Translations under genes and position numbers: made by a program
In this document: positions 14,234 to 21,877 of the stretch, piece by piece
How the letters are laid out: each line of letters begins with the position of its first letter
Position numbering within the stretch: position 1 is the stretch's first letter
The notes under the pieces: model-generated
Seen by the model: the letters and a program-made list of their open reading frames with translations, nothing else
Told to the model about the DNA's origin: nothing
Databases searched by the model: none
Source: a virus
Direction: 5' to 3' (one strand)
IMG/VR virus record: IMGVR_UViG_3300032288_001261
Span: 1-30,146 of that record
DNA length: 30,146 nucleotides

Positions 14234-14777
14234 TCTCTGTGTCTTCTTTTACTTTTTGAATGGTCTCGTTTAGTTTGTTACCAACGTAGGCAACGAACGG
14301 AATAACCAACTCTGCATTTTGCTTTTTAAACAACTTTGTTTTAAAGTCGATGTGTGCGTCTGCGTAGTGTTCAGTCGGAGTAAGGTCAGTACGTTTAAAA
14401 ATAATAGCCATCATTCGGGCAAGGTAGTTTGTAGGGTCTTTCTTAATTGACTTCTCGATGTATTTCAAATCACGAACTGAAAGTTTAAACTCCTCCTCAA
14501 ATGACTGGTAAGTATAGCCGTCAATCTCTAGTGTTTGAGTATAGACCGGTGCAATCTTTTCACTTGCTTGGTTAAACTCTCTTACCAACTCTCTGAACTC
14601 GTTAAAGTCCATTTCGTTTATTTCGCTTTCGTCAGCTCCTAAGTAAACAAATATGTTTATCCACTTCTCAAAGGTCTCTGCTTCGTTGTCATTAATGAAA
14701 GACGATACTTTCTCGAATGTTTGGATGTCCATTTCAGAAGCTAAATTCTTAATCTCTTTACTACCTACTTTAATCAT
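14202..14777 (-). CDS. First tail-chaperone-like protein of the inverted pair, 191 aa
   Basis: Residues 17-70 are helical and acidic (MDIQTFEKV, EMDFNEFRELVREF). Residues 85-132 contain IDGYTYQSFEEEFKLSVRDL and ARMMAIIFKRTDL, paralleling the downstream gene. The last 20 residues are acidic and lead into the overlap with the next gene (14202-14233). A -7 box lies just upstream on the same strand. Tail chaperones usually come as a two-frame pair upstream of the tape measure; here the pair is inverted and about 2 kb past it. Alternative: an unrelated paralogous pair of structural proteins. Confidence 0.62.
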   Translation of the reverse strand: MIKVGSKEIKNLASEMDIQTFEKVSSFINDNEAETFEKWINIFVYLGADESEINEMDFNEFRELVREFNQASEKIAPVYTQTLEIDGYTYQSFEEEFKLSVRDLKYIEKSIKKDPTNYLARMMAIIFKRTDLTPTEHYADAHIDFKTKLFKKQNAELVIPFVAYVGNKLNETIQKVKEDTENEDTDGVASN

Positions 14778-14789
14778 AACTTTTTTTCA

Positions 14790-14797
14790 CAAATATA
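14790..14797 (-). promoter_or_regulatory. Candidate -7 box TATATTTG for the minus-strand pair
   Basis: Read on the minus strand the sequence is TATATTTG, an exact match to TAnnTTTG, 12 bases before the ATG at 14777. The -33 element is poor: only a T-run lies about 17 bases further up. It would give a very short leader. The 60-base gap 14778-14837 is the only divergent promoter region of the genome. Confidence 0.5.
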
Positions 14798-14837
14798 AAA
14801 AAAATAACACTTTAAAAATGGTTGCTATTATGTAAGT

Positions 14838-15839
14838 ATGAATAATGATTTACCCGTTTACAAGGTAACCATAGACGAAGATTACAGCGAGGGTCAGGAG
14901 TTAGGCATCGAACAAGTAGCCTTTACTTCTAAACCTGCAATTATTGTAAAAGGTATGGCTTTCACTGCTGCAAAAAAAGTGCAGTTTGCGGACGAGCCTA
15001 AAATGAGAATCGTTGCACCCGCTTTAATCCCTTCAGAGATTTACAGAAACGACGAAGGCGAAGAGTACTTTGTCGAGTTCACAACTGAAGAGATTGAAAA
15101 GCTACACTTGAAGTTTATGGAGGGTCTAAACAATAAAGACCTTTTCAATTTAGAACACGACCAAAACAAGACCGTACCCGCATACATACTTGAAGCTTGG
15201 ATTGTAGACAACCCAACTCAGGACAAGAGCTACACAAGTTATGGTATAGAAGTTCCAAAAGGAACGTTGATGCTTACGGCACAAATTACCGATAAAGAAT
15301 ACTACAACAAGCTAGTCGAAAACGGGCAAGTGGGTTTCAGTATTGAAGGCTATCTCGGTTTGAAATTAGCCGAGCAGTTCAGTAATCAATTAAATACATA
15401 TAAAATGAAGTTACCTGATGGAGAACATCTAATCGAGGGTAAAATCTACGTCGTTGAGGGCGGAGAAATTATTGAGGTTAAAGATGCGCCTACTGAAGAG
15501 GTTGTAACTGAAGAGATGGCTGAGGAAGTTGTCGAAGAGGAAGCAACCGCTGAAGAGGAAGTAAAAGACGAAGAGGTGGCTATGGCTGAAGCTGAAGAGA
15601 AAGTAGAAGAGACTGCAATGGCGGTTGACCCAGTAGCTGACTCAGAAGCTGTATTAGCAATAGTTCAACCACTACTTGACGCAATGGCTACGGAGTTAAT
15701 GAAAGCTATCGCAGAAGTAAAAGCAATGATTCCAGTTGAGGAGTCAGAAACAGAAGAGGTAGAAATGTCTGAGCAGAAGTTCAGCGTATATGACCGATTC
15801 ACACAATTCAGAAATTTTGATTTAAATAATAACAAGTAA
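14838..15839 (+). CDS. Prohead protease with C-terminal scaffold (XkdF-like)
   Basis: Residues 1-180 resemble the XkdF-type serine protease: a strand start (YKVTIDEDYSEG), His107 in LEHDQN and Ser168 in GFSIEG as the likely catalytic pair, with the family segment PAYILEAWIVDNP between. Residues about 215-265 are almost pure Glu/Ala/Val, and 265-305 are helical (LDAMATELMKAIAEVKAMI), as in scaffolding proteins. The last residues (FTQFRNFDLNN) may bind capsid. It precedes the capsid gene directly, as expected. An internal start at 15405 could give the scaffold part alone. Confidence 0.82.
   Translation: MNNDLPVYKVTIDEDYSEGQELGIEQVAFTSKPAIIVKGMAFTAAKKVQFADEPKMRIVAPALIPSEIYRNDEGEEYFVEFTTEEIEKLHLKFMEGLNNKDLFNLEHDQNKTVPAYILEAWIVDNPTQDKSYTSYGIEVPKGTLMLTAQITDKEYYNKLVENGQVGFSIEGYLGLKLAEQFSNQLNTYKMKLPDGEHLIEGKIYVVEGGEIIEVKDAPTEEVVTEEMAEEVVEEEATAEEEVKDEEVAMAEAEEKVEETAMAVDPVADSEAVLAIVQPLLDAMATELMKAIAEVKAMIPVEESETEEVEMSEQKFSVYDRFTQFRNFDLNNNK
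15405..15839 (+). CDS. Possible nested scaffold protein, 144 aa (internal start)
   Basis: Met190 of the protease gene sits in the A-rich context CATATAAAATG, which resembles other starts in this genome. The product MKLPDGEHLIEGKIYVVEGG onwards would be the acidic scaffold domain without the protease. Lambda C/Nu3 uses this arrangement. Only the context supports it here, and the methionine may be purely internal. Confidence 0.35.
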   Translation: MKLPDGEHLIEGKIYVVEGGEIIEVKDAPTEEVVTEEMAEEVVEEEATAEEEVKDEEVAMAEAEEKVEETAMAVDPVADSEAVLAIVQPLLDAMATELMKAIAEVKAMIPVEESETEEVEMSEQKFSVYDRFTQFRNFDLNNNK

Positions 15840-15840
15840 A

Positions 15841-16770
15841 ATGAACAGAAAACTAAAATTCGACTTGGATATTGAAAGCAACGCTTTGCTTTGTCCTAAC
15901 CCAAATGAATTCTACGGACGTGCTTATATCACTGAGGACATCGTAGACAATTACAGAACTTTGCCAGGAATTAAGTCAGCTACTAAATTGGCTAACGTAA
16001 CTTTCGGAAATGTACTACAAGCTTCGACTTGTAACTTTACTGCACCTGATGACAAATTGAATGCTATCGATATCGATGTTTGTGCTTTGTCGGCAATGGC
16101 TCAGCTTTGCCAGTTCGACCTAGAGCAGTCTTTTGTTTCTTTGCAAATGGCGCAAGGGTCAAACGGAGACTTCACGGTTGCTTCTTTTATGAATTACTAC
16201 TGGGCAGAACTTGCAGCTAAGATTGGAGAAGACATCGAGCTTATCCGTTGGCAAGGAGATACATTAAGCGAAGATGCCACTCTTGCTTTGTGTGATGGTT
16301 ATGTAAAGAAGTTTTGTACTGACACTGACATCGTTGGCGTGTACGGAGGTGCTGTAACTTCAGCAAACGTACTTACTCAAATGAGCCTTGTTTATACAAG
16401 TGCTGCTCCTGCTATTCTACAAAAGAAAGCTGACCTACGTTTCTATGTTAGTTCAAATGTTGCTTCAGCATACGAACTTGCTGCCGCTACTGGTAACACT
16501 CAAACTTACGTTACTACTCCGCTACCTTTGACTTACTTAGGTGTGAAAGTTGTTGTTTGTGCTGGTATGCCTGACAACACTATGGTGTTGACATTAAAAT
16601 CAAATTTGGTCTATGCCTTTGATGCTGAAGGAGATGCTAAAGCTTTGAAGGCAGTTAACTTATCTGATACGGTTGCTGAGCCTTACTTGAGAACTCGTGC
16701 AAACTTGAAAATTGGTTTCCACTATACCAACCCGACAGAGATAGTTGTTTACAACGTTTGTTTCGATTAA
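15841..16770 (+). CDS. Major capsid protein, 309 aa
   Basis: Position right after the protease-scaffold, length and sequence pattern fit an HK97-fold capsid protein. Residues 1-90 form an arm-like start (MNRKLKFDLDIESNALLCPN); 100-180 would be the spine helix and E-loop region (LAAKIGEDIELIRWQGD); 200-309 give the A-domain strands ending in TEIVVYNVCFD. Several Cys are spread along the chain. The codons look more uniform and expression-adapted than in neighbours (ctt/gct/act rich), as expected for the most abundant protein. A terminator follows within 20 bases. Confidence 0.87.
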   Translation: MNRKLKFDLDIESNALLCPNPNEFYGRAYITEDIVDNYRTLPGIKSATKLANVTFGNVLQASTCNFTAPDDKLNAIDIDVCALSAMAQLCQFDLEQSFVSLQMAQGSNGDFTVASFMNYYWAELAAKIGEDIELIRWQGDTLSEDATLALCDGYVKKFCTDTDIVGVYGGAVTSANVLTQMSLVYTSAAPAILQKKADLRFYVSSNVASAYELAAATGNTQTYVTTPLPLTYLGVKVVVCAGMPDNTMVLTLKSNLVYAFDAEGDAKALKAVNLSDTVAEPYLRTRANLKIGFHYTNPTEIVVYNVCFD

Positions 16771-16789
16771 TTAATTAACTAATCAACGA

Positions 16790-16820
16790 GGGGGTGGGGT
16801 TGCCCTATCCCCTTTTTTTA
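16790..16820 (+). terminator. Intrinsic terminator after the capsid gene
   Basis: GGGG at 16791-16794 pairs with CCCC at 16809-16812, and GGGG at 16796-16799 pairs with TCCC-type bases at 16803-16806, with a TTG loop and one bulged base. A run of seven T follows. It closes the protease-scaffold and capsid unit and may let part of transcription pass to the tail tube. Confidence 0.8.
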
Positions 16821-16844
16821 TAACTTATTTAAAATTATAGAATT

Positions 16845-17357
16845 ATGCCGTGTAGCACTATAACAACCATAACCAAAGGATGCGACAACAATCAGGGTGG
16901 CATTCAAGCGGTTTATATAAACTCTCAGGATGAGGTTACTTTTCCTTTGACGATTGACGCAAACGCTTGGGAAGTAACAGGAATTACAACTGCGTCTGAC
17001 TTTGTTCCTTTCGAGTTCAACCGAAACACGGGGAACTATACTGAAGAGGCAGCTATCGACCTTGTTAACGGGTCTTCTTTCGTTACGCAAACAATTACTT
17101 TAATGTTCCACAGACGTGAAGCTGCAAAATCAAAAGCTATCAAAATCTTAGGCGAGGGACAAAGAGATTTGTGCGTTATCGTTAAAGATATGAATGGCAG
17201 ATACTGGTGGTTTCAAGATGTTCAAGTAACTGGTTACGCTGAAGGCTCGGGAACAGCCAAGGCTGATGGTAGTAAGTACAGCGTTACTTTGACGAGTGAA
17301 TCGGAATACCTCGCATATGAGGTTGACTCAACTATCATTGCTGGATTGATTCCTTAA
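16845..17357 (+). CDS. Major tail (tube) protein, 170 aa
   Basis: The pattern fits tail tube proteins of Bacteroidota siphoviruses: an opening CDNNQGGIQAVYINSQDEV (residues 12-30), a middle NRNTGNYTEEAAIDLVNGS with VTQTITLMFHRRE, then LGEGQRDLCVIVKDMNGRYW and a closing beta hairpin VTGYAEGSGTAKADGSKYSV. Such proteins stack as rings under the tape measure. It has its own terminator pair downstream and a terminator upstream, so it is transcriptionally isolated, consistent with the high amounts needed. Starts with MPCST at 16845 in an A/T-rich leader. Confidence 0.8.
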   Translation: MPCSTITTITKGCDNNQGGIQAVYINSQDEVTFPLTIDANAWEVTGITTASDFVPFEFNRNTGNYTEEAAIDLVNGSSFVTQTITLMFHRREAAKSKAIKILGEGQRDLCVIVKDMNGRYWWFQDVQVTGYAEGSGTAKADGSKYSVTLTSESEYLAYEVDSTIIAGLIP

Positions 17358-17382
17358 AATACCAATTTCGCAAACACGAAGA

Positions 17383-17409
17383 CCCTCGCTTTTATAGTGG
17401 GGGTTTTTG
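17383..17409 (+). terminator. Intrinsic terminator 1 after tail tube
   Basis: CCCTCGC at 17383-17389 pairs with GTGGGGG at 17397-17403 (two G-T pairs), with loop TTTATA plus one T, followed by TTTTTG. The sequence AAACACGAA lies just before the stem. First of two tandem terminators. Confidence 0.78.
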
Positions 17410-17434
17410 TTCTCCGCTTATATTTATGTAAGCT

Positions 17435-17464
17435 CCCCTCGAGATATTGTTTCGGGGGTTTTTT
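17435..17464 (+). terminator. Intrinsic terminator 2 after tail tube
   Basis: CCCC at 17435-17438 and CGA at 17440-17442 pair with TCG and GGGG at 17452-17458 around one bulged T, with a loop of about nine bases, then TTTTTT. It stands 26 bases after the first terminator, so readthrough into the portal unit should be low. Confidence 0.72.
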
Positions 17465-17490
17465 ATTTAATATAACAAAATACGTATTTC

Positions 17491-17501
17491 TACTATTCTA
17501 A
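17491..17501 (+). promoter_or_regulatory. TACTATTCTAA element before 17505 gene
   Basis: The 11-mer is identical to that at 4267-4277 and one base off that at 9159-9169, each directly before a start codon. Here it follows two terminators, so a promoter is required downstream of them, and this is the best candidate in the 40-base gap. Confidence 0.45.
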
Positions 17502-17504
17502 AAT

Positions 17505-17855
17505 ATGATTTATATCGAGCAAGGTACATTCAACAACATCGTGTTAACGTTAACCGAGAATGCGACTATACCCAACCCTTATTGGTTGTTCGAGTTTGAG
17601 AATGAATACAACACGGAAAGTCAACCAATTTACTGGACAATGTCTGACCAAAGTGCGTACCCTGAACGATACAACTTGTTTCAATTAATAGAGGGTACTG
17701 ACGTTGATTTAATCAAAGGGCAATACTTTTATAAGGTTTACGAGAGTAATGACCCTATTATAATAGACCCGAACACTTCACCTGACGGACTTCGATTAGT
17801 TGAAGAGGGTCGTATGGTTGTATGGGGTCAACAATTAAACACAATTTACGATTAA
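17505..17855 (+). CDS. Conserved-looking structural protein, 116 aa, unknown
   Basis: Beta-rich, acidic protein opening MIYIEQGTFNNIVLTLTENAT, with the pattern MSDQSAYPERYNLFQLIE at residues about 46-63 and GQYFYKVYES at 73-82, ending with EEGRMVVWG. I have seen this pattern in short genes beside capsid and portal genes of Bacteroidota prophages, where its role is unsettled (head decoration or neck piece). It starts the portal unit, just after two terminators and four bases before the portal gene. Confidence 0.62.
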   Translation: MIYIEQGTFNNIVLTLTENATIPNPYWLFEFENEYNTESQPIYWTMSDQSAYPERYNLFQLIEGTDVDLIKGQYFYKVYESNDPIIIDPNTSPDGLRLVEEGRMVVWGQQLNTIYD

Positions 17856-17858
17856 TAT

Positions 17859-19166
17859 ATGAAATTATTCGGTTTTAACATAGGCAAAAAAGAAGACGTT
17901 GAAGTTGTCGAAACTGGCTACCAGTCGTTCAGTACGCCTTTTCTTAAAGTTGGTGGTGGTAATTTGTCACTGCCATACGTTAATGGTCGTCAACAAACAA
18001 ACGGATATATTCGTTTTGGCGAAGACAATCTTTACCCTCAGTTAATTAACCAGCTTTACTATACTTCACCTTTACACGCGTCAATTGTTGACTTTAAAAC
18101 AAACGCGGTAACGGGTGGCGGTTACGAAGTGACGATTGATAAGGACGCAACTGCGACTGAGAAAGTAGATGTTTATTCGTTTGATAAGCGTATAGGCTTC
18201 AAAAAAACGATTCCGCAAGTAACTAAGGATGTAATATTGCACAACCGTGTTTACTTCCACTTGCATTTTAACCAAATCGGAGACCTTGTAAAAGCCAAAC
18301 GCATTGGTCCCGAAAAAATACGACGTTCAAAGTACGGTGATGAATACTTTATTTGTGAAGATTGGTCGTCAATGGTTGATGTTTACTGCATTAAACCTTA
18401 CAAGTATGGAACTAAAGAGCGTGAATGTCTATACGTTTGGGAAAACCATTCTGTAGGTCAAGACATTTACCCGTTGCCAAGCTATACAAGTGCTTTTAAT
18501 TGGGCGTTTTTAGATGGCGAAATGTCGTACTTACAAAAGTCGAATATATTAAACTCAATATTCCCTTCATTTGCAATGATGTTTCCTAAGAAACCGCAGA
18601 ACGAAGAGGAGAAACACGCTATAAAATCAACAATCGAAAAGGCAAAGGGTGCGCATAACGCTGGTAAAGCAATTGCGTTCTTTGCAAATAACCAAGAAAG
18701 TTTACCTAAGATTGAAAGCATACCGACTAATTCAAACGATAACTTGTTTCAGGTAACGACTGAGTCAATAGATTCAAAGATTTGTCAAGCGCATACAATT
18801 GACCCTATATTGATGGGTATTCGAGTGAGCGGTAAACTTGGTTCGGGTTCGGACATCAAACAAGCGTACGTAATCTTTGAAAAAAATACAATCATTCCGT
18901 TGCGTGACACGGTTGAATCAATCTTCAACGACTTGTTAAAAATTGGTAAAATAAAAGCGCATTTAACTTTGAACAACTTTCAAATCATCAACGAAACTAT
19001 CGTTGAACTAGACTCAAATGTGAGCGCAATTAATGAAGCTTTAAACGTTATGCGTCCTGAATTGGTTGCTAAGATTTTAGAGAATATGACACAGGACGAA
19101 ATTAGAGCAATGGCAAGTTTACCGCCACTTGGAAACACGAACACTGAAATACAACCAGCGCAATGA
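17859..19166 (+). CDS. Portal protein, 435 aa
   Basis: Forms the ring at the unique capsid vertex through which DNA passes. Signs are the opening MKLFGFNIGKKE and then FGEDNLYPQLINQLYYTSPLHASIVDFKTNAVTGGGYEV (residues about 50-90), which is the usual start of compact portals. The wing region contains RIGPEKIRRS and VYCIKPYKYG, and the helical stem region follows about 240-330 (HTIDPILMGIRVSGKLGSGSDIKQ). The C-terminal crown has an acidic amphipathic helix. It is placed after the tube and capsid instead of next to the terminase, and overlaps the connector gene with ATGA. Confidence 0.85.
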   Translation: MKLFGFNIGKKEDVEVVETGYQSFSTPFLKVGGGNLSLPYVNGRQQTNGYIRFGEDNLYPQLINQLYYTSPLHASIVDFKTNAVTGGGYEVTIDKDATATEKVDVYSFDKRIGFKKTIPQVTKDVILHNRVYFHLHFNQIGDLVKAKRIGPEKIRRSKYGDEYFICEDWSSMVDVYCIKPYKYGTKERECLYVWENHSVGQDIYPLPSYTSAFNWAFLDGEMSYLQKSNILNSIFPSFAMMFPKKPQNEEEKHAIKSTIEKAKGAHNAGKAIAFFANNQESLPKIESIPTNSNDNLFQVTTESIDSKICQAHTIDPILMGIRVSGKLGSGSDIKQAYVIFEKNTIIPLRDTVESIFNDLLKIGKIKAHLTLNNFQIINETIVELDSNVSAINEALNVMRPELVAKILENMTQDEIRAMASLPPLGNTNTEIQPAQ

Positions 19167-19672
19167 TTTACTTTGTAACCGAAAACTACTTAAAAAACCA
19201 AACACCAATAACGGCAAACGTTGATGTTACAGACGTGACCCCGTTCATTAAGACGCAATCCGATATGCGAGTTCAACCTATTTTAGGAACGTACTTTTAC
19301 AAGCATATGCTAACGGGATATAACGCGCAAACGTTGAACAACGACGAAGAGACACTTGTCACATATATTCAACCAGTAGTTGCGTGGCGAAGTGCTGAAG
19401 ACGCGGTTTTCGGACTTAGTTACCAACTGAAAAATAAAGGTCTTCAAATGCAGAATGGCGACTATTCAACGTCGGTTAGTCAAAGTGAGGTTGCGTTTGC
19501 TCAGGACCACTATGCGCAAAAGGCTTCGTTTTACGAAACACGTTTGTTCAATTACTTGAAAGAAAACAAAGACTTGTACCCTGAATTCACTTCAGACCTG
19601 AACAAAGACTCAGATATTAAACCAACCAAAACTAAAGATAACGGTTACACCGATTCTATATTGATAATATGA
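19163..19672 (+). CDS. Head-tail connector (DUF6712-like), 169 aa
   Basis: Starts MIYFVTENYLKNQTPITANVDVTDVTPFIKTQSDMRVQPILGTYFY, which I associate with the DUF6712 adaptor family of Bacteroidota phages; it corresponds to gp6-like adaptors bound under the portal. Residues 55-130 are helical (VVAWRSAEDAVFGLSYQLKNKGL). ATGA overlaps join it to the portal upstream and the holin downstream, supporting expression in the same unit. Confidence 0.72.
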   Translation: MIYFVTENYLKNQTPITANVDVTDVTPFIKTQSDMRVQPILGTYFYKHMLTGYNAQTLNNDEETLVTYIQPVVAWRSAEDAVFGLSYQLKNKGLQMQNGDYSTSVSQSEVAFAQDHYAQKASFYETRLFNYLKENKDLYPEFTSDLNKDSDIKPTKTKDNGYTDSILII

Positions 19673-20094
19673 AGACATACTTATTGACTATACTTAAAGC
19701 GTTACTGATATTCTTCGCACCCGTGAAGGGAATTGTTATTCTTGTTATTGTAGCAATTCTTTTGGACACTTGTTTTGGTTTATGGAAAGCCAAAAGAACG
19801 GGCGTTGAAATACTAAGTAAACGACTGCGACACGGATTTGTTCCTAAACTTATAAGTTACATTGCTTGTGTGTGTTTAACATACGCTGCGGATTTCTTTA
19901 TTCTTAACGATTTGACTCAAATGGTTGTTAGTGTTGACTACCTTAGCACAAAGTTAATCGGACTTATTCTTTTGAGTATAGAAGTCAAGTCAATGGATGA
20001 ATCATTCCTGGCAGTCAAAGGTTATTCGTTTTTGGATAAAATTATTGGCTTAATTCACAAAGCTAAGAACGTTAAAAAACAACTTCAGGAATGA
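19669..20094 (+). CDS. Holin (phage_holin_4-like), 141 aa
   Basis: Hydrophobic segments at about 7-34, 57-80 and 93-109 separate a basic loop with LLDTCFGLWKAKRTG, the typical motif of the Phage_holin_4 (toxin secretion/phage lysis) family. Residues 130-141 are charged (KAKNVKKQLQE). It would make the inner-membrane lesion that releases the endolysin. Lies first in a three-gene lysis cassette, with ATGA overlaps on both sides. Confidence 0.8.
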   Translation: MKTYLLTILKALLIFFAPVKGIVILVIVAILLDTCFGLWKAKRTGVEILSKRLRHGFVPKLISYIACVCLTYAADFFILNDLTQMVVSVDYLSTKLIGLILLSIEVKSMDESFLAVKGYSFLDKIIGLIHKAKNVKKQLQE

Positions 20095-20528
20095 AAGTCA
20101 ACTGGCTTCAATTGGTTTCGCTTTTAGTTGGTATATTATTGTCAATATTAATGTTATTGTGTTTGGGTGGTTGTTCGGCAAAATGGCACTATGAAAAAGC
20201 ACTTAAAAAAGGAATGCGTTGCGAGACAACAAGCGACACTATTCGAATTAGGTCAATTGATTCGTTAATTATAAACGGCGAAAAGACGTACTTCTATACA
20301 ACGAAGGACACAATAATTCACTTTAACACGGTGTACGTACCTAAAACAAGGTGGCAAACCCGTATTGAATATAGATATAAAACACGGATCCAAAAGCAAT
20401 ACATTAAACAACAAGCCAAGGTCAAGAAAGCAGAAGCCAAAAATAGCGGTTTCAATTCACCTTTAAAGTTGTTGGTTGTCGTTGCTGGATTACTTGCATT
20501 GATTTACTTATTCTTTAGATGGAAATGA
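20091..20528 (+). CDS. Unimolecular spanin (lipoprotein with C-terminal membrane helix)
   Basis: The first 28 residues form a lipoprotein signal, with a hydrophobic stretch ending LCLGGC (Cys28 would be lipidated). The mature part is a periplasmic segment of beta-strand and basic coiled-coil character (YKTRIQKQYIKQQAKVKKAEAK). The last 20 residues (LKLLVVVAGLLALIYLFFRWK) are one membrane helix. A lipid anchor at one end and a membrane helix at the other is the u-spanin design of phage T1 gp11, with similar length (145 aa). Placed between holin and endolysin, it likely fuses inner and outer membranes in the last step of lysis. Confidence 0.72.
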   Translation: MKVNWLQLVSLLVGILLSILMLLCLGGCSAKWHYEKALKKGMRCETTSDTIRIRSIDSLIINGEKTYFYTTKDTIIHFNTVYVPKTRWQTRIEYRYKTRIQKQYIKQQAKVKKAEAKNSGFNSPLKLLVVVAGLLALIYLFFRWK

Positions 20529-20968
20529 ATTTAAGTGAACACGTTACCCGGTCAGAGTTTGAACGCTCAGATACTGCTATAAAATTAGGTATTAACAACG
20601 CGATGAATGAAGTGCAGTTGAAGGCTGCTAAAGCACTTTGTGAAAACGTCTTTGAGCCGATACGCAAACACGTAGGCAAACCGATAAGAATAAACTCAGG
20701 CTTCCGAAGTGCAGCTTTAAACAAACGAATCGGCGGAGCAAGTTCGTCCCAGCATTGTAAAGGTGAAGCGATGGACTTAGATTTGACAAGTCGCGAGTTG
20801 TTTGTGTGGATTCTTAAGAATGTAGAGTTCGACCAGGCAATATACGAGTTCGGTGACGACAAGAACGCAGCGTGGTTTCATATAAGTTACCGACAAGGCA
20901 ATAATCGTAAACAAGCATTGAGAGCAATCAAAGTTAACGGCAGTACGCAGTACATACCTTTTAAATAA
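20519..20968 (+). CDS. M15-type peptidoglycan endopeptidase (endolysin), 149 aa
   Basis: Carries the Peptidase_M15_3 zinc site: H79 and D86 in the SQHCKGEAMD motif and H121 in AAWFHIS. SGFRSAALNK at about 60-69 is the usual substrate-side segment. No signal peptide, so it needs the holin. It overlaps the spanin by ten bases. The Met at 20525 (MNLSEHVT) is an alternative start, two residues shorter and equally likely. Confidence 0.9.
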   Translation: MEMNLSEHVTRSEFERSDTAIKLGINNAMNEVQLKAAKALCENVFEPIRKHVGKPIRINSGFRSAALNKRIGGASSSQHCKGEAMDLDLTSRELFVWILKNVEFDQAIYEFGDDKNAAWFHISYRQGNNRKQALRAIKVNGSTQYIPFK

Positions 20969-20970
20969 TT

Positions 20971-21753
20971 ATGCGAAAACGGATATTTTTTGACATCGAG
21001 ACGAGTCCAAACGTTGTCTTGTCTTGGCGAACTGGCTACAATCTAAACGTTGGTCCCGAGAATATACTCAAAGAACGTGCAATCATTTGCATTTGCTGGA
21101 AGTGGGAGGGAAAAGACGAAGTTCATTCACTTACTTGGGACAAAAAGCAATGCGACAAGTCAATGTTAAAGACCTTTATTAAAGAGTTGAATAAAGCTGA
21201 CGAAATATGCGGACATAACTCCGATAGATTTGACCTCAAATGGCTTCGTACACGGTGTTTATTTCACGGCATTGGTGTTTTCCCTCGTTACCAAACTTTA
21301 GACACGCTTAAAATGGCTAAAAGTAGCTTCTATTTTAATTCTAACAAACTTGACTATATCGCTAAATTTCTTAACGTGGGTCAAAAGACAGAAACGGGTG
21401 GTTTCGACCTATGGAAAAAAGTAGTTCTTGACAAAGATTCCGACGCCTTACAATTAATGGTTGACTATTGCAAAAACGATGTGACCATTTTAGAAGGTGT
21501 TTACGAAAAATTGCAGCCATACGTTGAACATAGATTCAATTACGCGACTCTTCACGGCGAGGAGAGGTATTGTTGTCCGCAATGCGGTTCATATGACATT
21601 AGGTTGAGAAAAACCTACACTACTAAAATGGGGACAATGCGCCATTCAATGCAATGTTCAGACAAAAATCACCCAAATTACACTATTTCCAATAAAACTT
21701 ATATGACATTCCTCCAGGATTCAATTAAAAACAACAAAAAAGTCGTACTTTAG
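20971..21753 (+). CDS. DnaQ-like 3'-5' exonuclease with zinc ribbon, 260 aa
   Basis: RNase H-like DEDDy exonuclease: Exo I is FFDIETSPN (D8, E10), Exo II GHNSDRFDLKWL (N83, D85/D88) and Exo III DYCKNDVTILEGVY (Y166, D170). Residues 201-235 form a zinc-ribbon-like unit with C202, C205, C229 and H234. No polymerase domain is fused and none is seen elsewhere. It could trim DNA in replication or recombination, or degrade host DNA. It ends the late unit next to a strong terminator. Confidence 0.82.
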   Translation: MRKRIFFDIETSPNVVLSWRTGYNLNVGPENILKERAIICICWKWEGKDEVHSLTWDKKQCDKSMLKTFIKELNKADEICGHNSDRFDLKWLRTRCLFHGIGVFPRYQTLDTLKMAKSSFYFNSNKLDYIAKFLNVGQKTETGGFDLWKKVVLDKDSDALQLMVDYCKNDVTILEGVYEKLQPYVEHRFNYATLHGEERYCCPQCGSYDIRLRKTYTTKMGTMRHSMQCSDKNHPNYTISNKTYMTFLQDSIKNNKKVVL

Positions 21754-21801
21754 TACTGTTTTGTTTTCCTTTTATACGGATAGGTTAGGTTTTGTTTACT
21801 T

Positions 21802-21828
21802 GAGGTGGCTTCGGTCACCTCTTTTTTT
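21802..21828 (+). terminator. Strong intrinsic terminator with UUCG loop
   Basis: The stem runs from 21802 to 21809 (GAGGTGGC) and from 21814 to 21821 (GTCACCTC), with loop TTCG closed by C-G, the most stable tetraloop type. Seven T follow. It separates the structural/lysis unit from the early promoter at 21878. Confidence 0.92.
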
Positions 21829-21877
21829 ATGGTGTTTACTGAGTAAATTGAGCAATTGAAAAAAAATATTTAATTTT

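Noticed and set aside
14653-14835. Plus-strand ORF opposite the first chaperone-like gene
   Set aside because: No domain character; it is antisense to a well-formed gene and runs through the divergent promoter region.
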